14,854 nt of DNA, from contig DASRFJ010000171.1 in assembly GCA_035651595.1 (NCBI GenBank), positions 1 through 14,854 of the forward strand. Direction: 5' to 3'. Under the pieces are notes generated by a model. It was not told the origin of the DNA. It did not search any database and was given only the letters and a program-made list of their open reading frames with translations. Positions 11,032-14,854 of this stretch are shown here, piece by piece. The DNA is from JAFARZ01 sp035651595 (GTDB lineage Bacteria; Actinomycetota; Actinomycetes; Streptosporangiales; Streptosporangiaceae). The position numbers and the translations under genes were made by a program. Positions within the stretch are counted from its first letter, which is position 1. Each line of letters starts with the position of its first letter.

Positions 11032-12612
11032 ATGCTCGACGACAGCTTCCACGTCTACGACACGACGCTCCGCGACGGCGCGCAGCAAGAAGGCCTGAAC
11101 CTGTCAGTTGCCGACAAGCTCGCCATCGCCAAGGAGCTGGACGAGCTTGGCGTCGGCTTCATCGAGGGCGGCTGGCCGGGGGCGATCCCGAAGGACACCG
11201 AGTTCTTCAGGCGGGCTGCACAAGAGCTCAACCTGAAGCACGCGCAGCTTGCCGCGTTCGGCGCGACCCGCCGGGCGGGCACGCAGGCGGCCGACGACCC
11301 CCAGGTCGCCGCCCTGCGCGAATCACGCGCGCCGGTCGTGACCCTTGTCGCCAAGAGTCACGACCGGCATGTGGAGCTGGCGCTGCGAACCACCCTCGAC
11401 GAGAACCTGCGGATGATCGCGGACACGATCACGCATCTCAGAACGAACGGCCAGCGGGTTTTCCTCGACGCGGAGCACTTCTTCGACGGCTACAAGTCCA
11501 ACCCGGCCTACGCGCTTGAGGTCGTCCGCACGGCCGTCCAAGCGGGCGCCAGCCTAGTCGCCCTGTGCGACACCAACGGCGGCATGATGCCGAACGAGCT
11601 GGGCGACATCGTGCACCACGTTGCCGAGGCCACGAGAGCCCGCCTCGGCATCCACTGCCACGACGACACCGCCTGCGGCGTCGCGAACACGCTCATGGCG
11701 GTCGACGCCGGCGCCACTCACGTCCAGGGCACGGCGAACGGCTATGGCGAACGCGCCGGGAACGCGAACCTGTTCAGCGTGGTGGCCGGTCTCCAGCTCA
11801 AGAAGGGCCGTGTCGTGGTCCCGGAGACCGGCCTCAAGGAAATGTCCCGCATCGCGCACGCGATCAGCGAGGTCACCAACGTCTCGCCGGACACCCATCA
11901 GCCGTACGTCGGGTTCAGCGCGTTCGCCCACAAGGCGGGACTGCACGCCTCCGCGATCAAGGTGGACCCGATGCTGTACCAGCACATCGACCCGGCCGTG
12001 GTCGGCAACGACATGCGCATGCTCGTGTCAGACATGGCCGGCCGCGCGTCCGTCGAGCTGAAGGGCCGCGAGCTCGGGTACGACCTTTCCGGCGACAAGC
12101 AGGTGATCGCGACCGTCACCGACAAGGTCAAGGACCTGGAGGCGGCAGGGTATACGTTCGAGGCCGCGGACGCGTCCTTCGAGCTGCTGCTCCGTACCGA
12201 ACTCGGCGAGAAGAGCGACTTCTTCGCCGTCGAGTCATGGCGGGTGATCGTGGAGCGCCAGGCCGACGGCCAGGTGACCAGCGAGGCCACGGTCAAGCTC
12301 GCCGCAAAGGGGGAGCGGCTGCTCGCCGTCGGCGAGGGCAACGGCCCGGTCAACGCGCTTGACAAGGCACTGCGTTCGGCGCTCGAGCAGATCTACCCTG
12401 AGCTGGCGATGCTCGAGCTGACCGACTACAAGGTACGCATTCTCGAGGGTACGCACGGCACCGACGCGACCACCCGGGTGCTGATCGAATCGAGCGGTGA
12501 CGGCGACACGTGGAGCACGGTCGGGGTGGACGAGAACATCATCGCCGCCTCCTGGCGCGCGCTGGAGGAGGCAGTCACCTACTGCCTCCTCCGTTCCGGC
12601 CGGACGCCTTAG
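11032..12612 (+). CDS. cimA: (R)-citramalate synthase
   Basis: Condenses pyruvate with acetyl-CoA to citramalate, the entry to threonine-independent 2-oxobutyrate and isoleucine synthesis; cytosolic. The 526-residue product has an N-terminal HMGL-like TIM barrel with YDTTLRDGAQQEG (catalytic Arg14, metal-binding Asp15), GIHCHDDTACGVAN (metal-binding His208 and His210) and NGYGERAGNANL, then a linker and a C-terminal LeuA-type allosteric domain (about 400-520, ending WRALEEAVTYCLL), where isoleucine would bind. Length and the DGAQQEG signature favour CimA over isopropylmalate synthase. ATG 11032 has AGGAG (11021-11025) and follows the terminator; an in-frame GTG at 10951 lies inside the attenuator. 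The Ile-codon leader supports the assignment independently. The stop overlaps the convergent SnoaL-like gene by four bases. Confidence 0.95.
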   Translation: MLDDSFHVYDTTLRDGAQQEGLNLSVADKLAIAKELDELGVGFIEGGWPGAIPKDTEFFRRAAQELNLKHAQLAAFGATRRAGTQAADDPQVAALRESRAPVVTLVAKSHDRHVELALRTTLDENLRMIADTITHLRTNGQRVFLDAEHFFDGYKSNPAYALEVVRTAVQAGASLVALCDTNGGMMPNELGDIVHHVAEATRARLGIHCHDDTACGVANTLMAVDAGATHVQGTANGYGERAGNANLFSVVAGLQLKKGRVVVPETGLKEMSRIAHAISEVTNVSPDTHQPYVGFSAFAHKAGLHASAIKVDPMLYQHIDPAVVGNDMRMLVSDMAGRASVELKGRELGYDLSGDKQVIATVTDKVKDLEAAGYTFEAADASFELLLRTELGEKSDFFAVESWRVIVERQADGQVTSEATVKLAAKGERLLAVGEGNGPVNALDKALRSALEQIYPELAMLELTDYKVRILEGTHGTDATTRVLIESSGDGDTWSTVGVDENIIAASWRALEEAVTYCLLRSGRTP

Positions 12613-12965
12613 GCTGGGACCTTGTCCAGGAACCCGTGCACGCTGGCGAGCTGGCCGTCGTCGTTCACGACCGCCACGTCGAAGCCGATGACGACCGGCT
12701 CGCCGCCGCCGGCCGGTCCCAGGTGCCAGGTGAACCGCGCCTGGTTGTGGTTACTGTCGACGGGGCCGGCCAGCGAGAACACCAGGCCGGGGAACATCTG
12801 CTGTGCCCCCGCGACACCAGCGTCGATCTCGGCACGCCCGGTCAGGTCAGCCATCGGGTCGGTGTACCGGCCGTCCGCGGCCCACACCTTTTCGATCAGC
12901 TCCCGGCGCTGCGCCGGGTCGGTCTCGTTCCAGCAGGCGATGTACTTGTGAATGATTTCTTCCAT
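12609..12965 (-). CDS. SnoaL-like / NTF2-fold protein
   Basis: A 118-residue protein starting MEEIIHKYIACWNETDPAQRRELIEKVWAADGRYTDPMADLTGRAEIDAGV, the pattern of SnoaL-like proteins (cone-shaped NTF2 fold), with the usual W-N-E-T-D and Y-T-D-P elements and a C-terminal FDVAVVNDDGQLASVHGFLD strand pair. Members are small cytosolic enzymes or ligand-binding proteins of diverse function, and no specific reaction can be named. ATG at 12965 was chosen since the domain begins there; a longer frame to 13052 would run through the operator palindrome. It is divergent from the XRE regulator (77-bp gap), which probably controls it, and convergent with cimA. Confidence 0.85.
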   Translation of the reverse strand: MEEIIHKYIACWNETDPAQRRELIEKVWAADGRYTDPMADLTGRAEIDAGVAGAQQMFPGLVFSLAGPVDSNHNQARFTWHLGPAGGGEPVVIGFDVAVVNDDGQLASVHGFLDKVPA

Positions 12966-13001
12966 GCCACTGATCCTGCGCGGATCGAGGTAACGGCGGC
13001 A

Positions 13002-13018
13002 ATTACCTCCGAGGTAAT
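13002..13018. promoter_or_regulatory. Operator-like palindrome between the SnoaL-like gene and the XRE regulator
   Basis: ATTACCTC and GAGGTAAT form a perfect 8+8 palindrome around a single C. A further half-site, GAGGTAAC, lies at 12987-12994. The position in the divergent 77-bp gap, just upstream of the regulator's -10, suggests that the XRE protein binds here and controls both itself and the SnoaL-like gene. Confidence 0.65.
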
Positions 13019-13030
13019 GGATCTGCTCGC

Positions 13031-13036
13031 TAGCCT
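13031..13036 (+). promoter_or_regulatory. -10 box of the XRE regulator, probably leaderless
   Basis: TAGCCT (TANNNT) with six bases to the A of ATG 13043, so the transcript likely starts at the start codon. The only GGAG (13038-13041) is one base from the ATG, too close to act as a normal Shine-Dalgarno, which supports leaderless translation. No -35 is evident. Confidence 0.5.
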
Positions 13037-13042
13037 TGGAGC

Positions 13043-13816
13043 ATGACAACACCGGTCGGCGACCTGCTTCGCGAGTGGCGGCAGCGCCGGCACTTCAGCC
13101 AGCTCGACCTGGCGATCGAGGCGGACGTGTCGTCCCGGCACCTGAGCTTCGTCGAGACCGGGCGAGCGAGGCCGACCAGCGACATGATCCTCCGGCTCGC
13201 CGAGCACCTCGACGTCCCGCTGCGCGACCGCAACACGTTGCTGCTGGCCGGCGGCTATGCCCCCGCCTACCCCGAGCACGGCCTCGACGAGCCCGAGCTG
13301 GCCGCGGTCCGCGCCGCGTTGAGCCAGCTCCTGGTAGCGCACGAACCCCACCCCGCCGCCCTGGTCAGCCGACACTGGGAGCTGATCGACGCCAACAGGC
13401 CGATCGCGCTGTTCACCGCCGGATCCGCTGACCACTTGCTGGAACCGCCGGTCAACGTGCTGCGGCTCAGCCTGCACCCGGACGGCATGGCCCCGCGCAT
13501 CCGCAACCTCGCCGAATGGCGCACGCATCTGCTCACCCGCCTGCACCGCCAGTTCCTGGCCACCGGCGACCAGCAGCTCGCCGACCTGCACTCCGAACTG
13601 GCAGCGTACCCGGGCGGCGTCTGTGAGCCGATGCCCCGCGCCGCCGATGTCGTCGTCCCGCTCCGCTACGAAGACCTCTCGTTCATCAGCATCACCGCGG
13701 TGATCGGCACGCCGATGGACGTCACCGTCGAGGAGCTGGCCATCGAATCGTTCTATCCGGCCGACGCGGCCACCGCCGCGGCCCTGGCCGCATGGCAAGC
13801 TGATCATCGTGCCTGA
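13043..13816 (+). CDS. XRE-family regulator with MmyB-like ligand-binding domain
   Basis: A 257-residue DNA-binding protein. The N-terminal Cro/C1-type helix-turn-helix spans about residues 8-62 (LLREWRQRRHFSQLDLAIEADVSSRHLSFVETGRARPTSDMILRLAEHLDVP). The C-terminal region (about 95-250) is an MmyB/MltR-like ligand-binding domain with PHPAALVSRHWELIDANRPI, NVLRLSLHPDGMAPRI and the closing VTVEELAIESFYPAD; this PAS-like domain is thought to bind fatty acids or other small hydrophobic molecules. The gene is divergent from the SnoaL-like gene across a palindromic operator, the usual layout for a local regulator. Its stop overlaps the next gene by eight bases. Confidence 0.9.
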   Translation: MTTPVGDLLREWRQRRHFSQLDLAIEADVSSRHLSFVETGRARPTSDMILRLAEHLDVPLRDRNTLLLAGGYAPAYPEHGLDEPELAAVRAALSQLLVAHEPHPAALVSRHWELIDANRPIALFTAGSADHLLEPPVNVLRLSLHPDGMAPRIRNLAEWRTHLLTRLHRQFLATGDQQLADLHSELAAYPGGVCEPMPRAADVVVPLRYEDLSFISITAVIGTPMDVTVEELAIESFYPADAATAAALAAWQADHRA

Positions 13817-14854
13817 CACGCTGACAACCCGCGCGCTGAACCGCGCCACCCTCGCCCGCCAGCTGCTGCTGCGCCGCTCGCCGCTCAGCCCGCTGACCGC
13901 GATCGCGCACCTGGGCGGCATGCAGGCCCAGGCGCCGCTCGCCCCGTACACCGGGCTCTCGACCAGGCTCGAAAACTTCAAACCAGAAGATCTTTCAACC
14001 CTTATCTCAGAACGACATGTGCTGCGCGCCCACCTGTACCGTCAGACGGTCCATCTGCTGACCGCCGAGGACTACCTCGACTTCCGCCCGCTGTTCGCGC
14101 ACTTTGGCGTCCGCGGCGTGCGGGCCTACTACGCCAAGGACCTCGCCGACGCCCCGATCGCCGAAGTCCCGGTGCTTGCCCGCACGCTGCTGAAAGGGAC
14201 CGCGCTGACCCGGGCCGAACTGGGAAAGCTGCTTGCCCAGCAATGGCCGAAGGCCGACCCTTCCGCCCTCGCGTTCACCGCGACCTCCCAGCTTCCGGTC
14301 GTCCAAGTGCCGCCCCGCGGCCTGTGGGGTGCGCGCGGCCAGGTCACCGTGGCCCTGGCCGAAGACTGGCTCGGCCGCGCGCCTTCGGTTTCGCCTCCCG
14401 ACGCCGTTATGAGGCTGGTGCTCCGGTATCTGGGCGCGTTCGGCCCCGCGACCGTCAGCGACATCCAGACCTGGTCCGGCCTGACCCGCCTGCGCGAGGT
14501 CACCGACGGCCTGGACCTGCGTGTCTTTCGCGGCGAGGACGGCGCCGTGCTGCTCGACCTGCCCGACGCCCCGCGCCCCGACCCCGACACCCCCGCGCCG
14601 CCCCGTTTCCTCCCCGAATACGACAACCTGCTCCTTTCGCACACCGACCGCACCCGGGTGATCCCGCACGACCGCCCCGTCCCGCTGCCGCCGGGCAACG
14701 GCTCCACCCAGGGCACCCTCCTCATCGACGGCCAATGGCAAGCCACCTGGAAGCTCACCGGGGCTGACCTGCACATCCACCCCTTCATCCCTCTGCCCCC
14801 CGCCACCCGCGAAGCCATCGCCGCCGAAGCCACCCACCTTCCCGCCCTAGATTC
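13809..14854 (+). CDS. Winged-helix DNA-binding domain protein (HTH_42 / YcaQ-AlkX-like), 3' end outside window
   Basis: The frame starts at GTG 13809 (MPDTLTTRALNRATLARQLLL), overlaps the XRE stop by eight bases and stays open to the window edge, about 348 residues. Family features are HLGGMQAQAPLAPYTGL near residue 35, VLRAHLYRQTVHLLTAEDYLDFRP, a middle winged-helix segment (LRYLGAFGPATVSDIQTWSGL), and FLPEYDNLLLSHTDRTRVIP near residue 275. Proteins of this HTH_42 family include YcaQ-type DNA glycosylases and AlkX-like proteins; many actinobacterial members are uncharacterised. Only a short C-terminal part should be missing. The overlap with the regulator suggests co-transcription. A short A/T-richer patch (13967-14020) has codons unlike its surroundings. 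Confidence 0.85.
   Translation, partial: MPDTLTTRALNRATLARQLLLRRSPLSPLTAIAHLGGMQAQAPLAPYTGLSTRLENFKPEDLSTLISERHVLRAHLYRQTVHLLTAEDYLDFRPLFAHFGVRGVRAYYAKDLADAPIAEVPVLARTLLKGTALTRAELGKLLAQQWPKADPSALAFTATSQLPVVQVPPRGLWGARGQVTVALAEDWLGRAPSVSPPDAVMRLVLRYLGAFGPATVSDIQTWSGLTRLREVTDGLDLRVFRGEDGAVLLDLPDAPRPDPDTPAPPRFLPEYDNLLLSHTDRTRVIPHDRPVPLPPGNGSTQGTLLIDGQWQATWKLTGADLHIHPFIPLPPATREAIAAEATHLPALD

Overview
The window is high-GC actinobacterial DNA. The base composition, GTG starts, TANNNT-type -10 boxes and gene order (ilvB-ilvN-ilvC, leuB, ilvE, cimA) all fit a filamentous actinomycete. The genus cannot be fixed from the sequence. Most of the window is a branched-chain amino acid (BCAA) biosynthesis cluster.

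Layout. 1-648 (minus) is the N-terminal part of an acyl-CoA carboxylase biotin carboxylase subunit, cut by the window edge. 1136-3835 is a membrane-anchored PAS-GGDEF-EAL cyclic-di-GMP protein. 3801-7595 holds the ilvB control region and the ilvBNC operon. 7859-9322 holds a second control region, a 64-residue small protein and leuB. 9386-10515 is ilvE. 10836-12612 holds a third control region and cimA (citramalate synthase). 12609-12965 (minus) is a SnoaL-like protein, divergent from an XRE-family regulator (13043-13816). That regulator overlaps a winged-helix HTH_42-type protein that runs off the right edge.

The most interesting layer is regulatory. Three transcription units (ilvBNC, small ORF-leuB, cimA) each have a tiny leader ORF rich in Ile/Leu/Val codons: MSNSLIFVLGRRAGS, MRQLVLIASRSGA and MTYGRIIIGRRTGT. 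In each, the codons after the BCAA run form the 5' arm of a hairpin, and a second hairpin follows. For ilvB and cimA the second hairpin is a textbook terminator. This is the signature of ribosome-mediated attenuation. Upstream of each of the three promoters there is also a shared 16-bp element, TCTCGG-NNN-G-TGAGA-Y. It is identical in the ilvB and cimA regions (opposite orientation) and differs at four of 16 positions in the leuB region. It sits at exactly the same distance from the -35 box for ilvB and leuB. I infer two tiers of control: an unidentified DNA-binding regulator at the 16-bp site, plus leader-peptide attenuation.

Two kinds of repeat are also present. A ~100-bp element with a long C7/G7-tipped hairpin lies behind ilvC and again behind ilvE. 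G/C-tract palindromic DNA sits in frame in the N-terminal extension of IlvB and in the C-terminal tail of the GGDEF-EAL protein, whose reading frame runs on into the ilvB operator and promoter.

No tRNA, rRNA, CRISPR array or transposase gene was seen.
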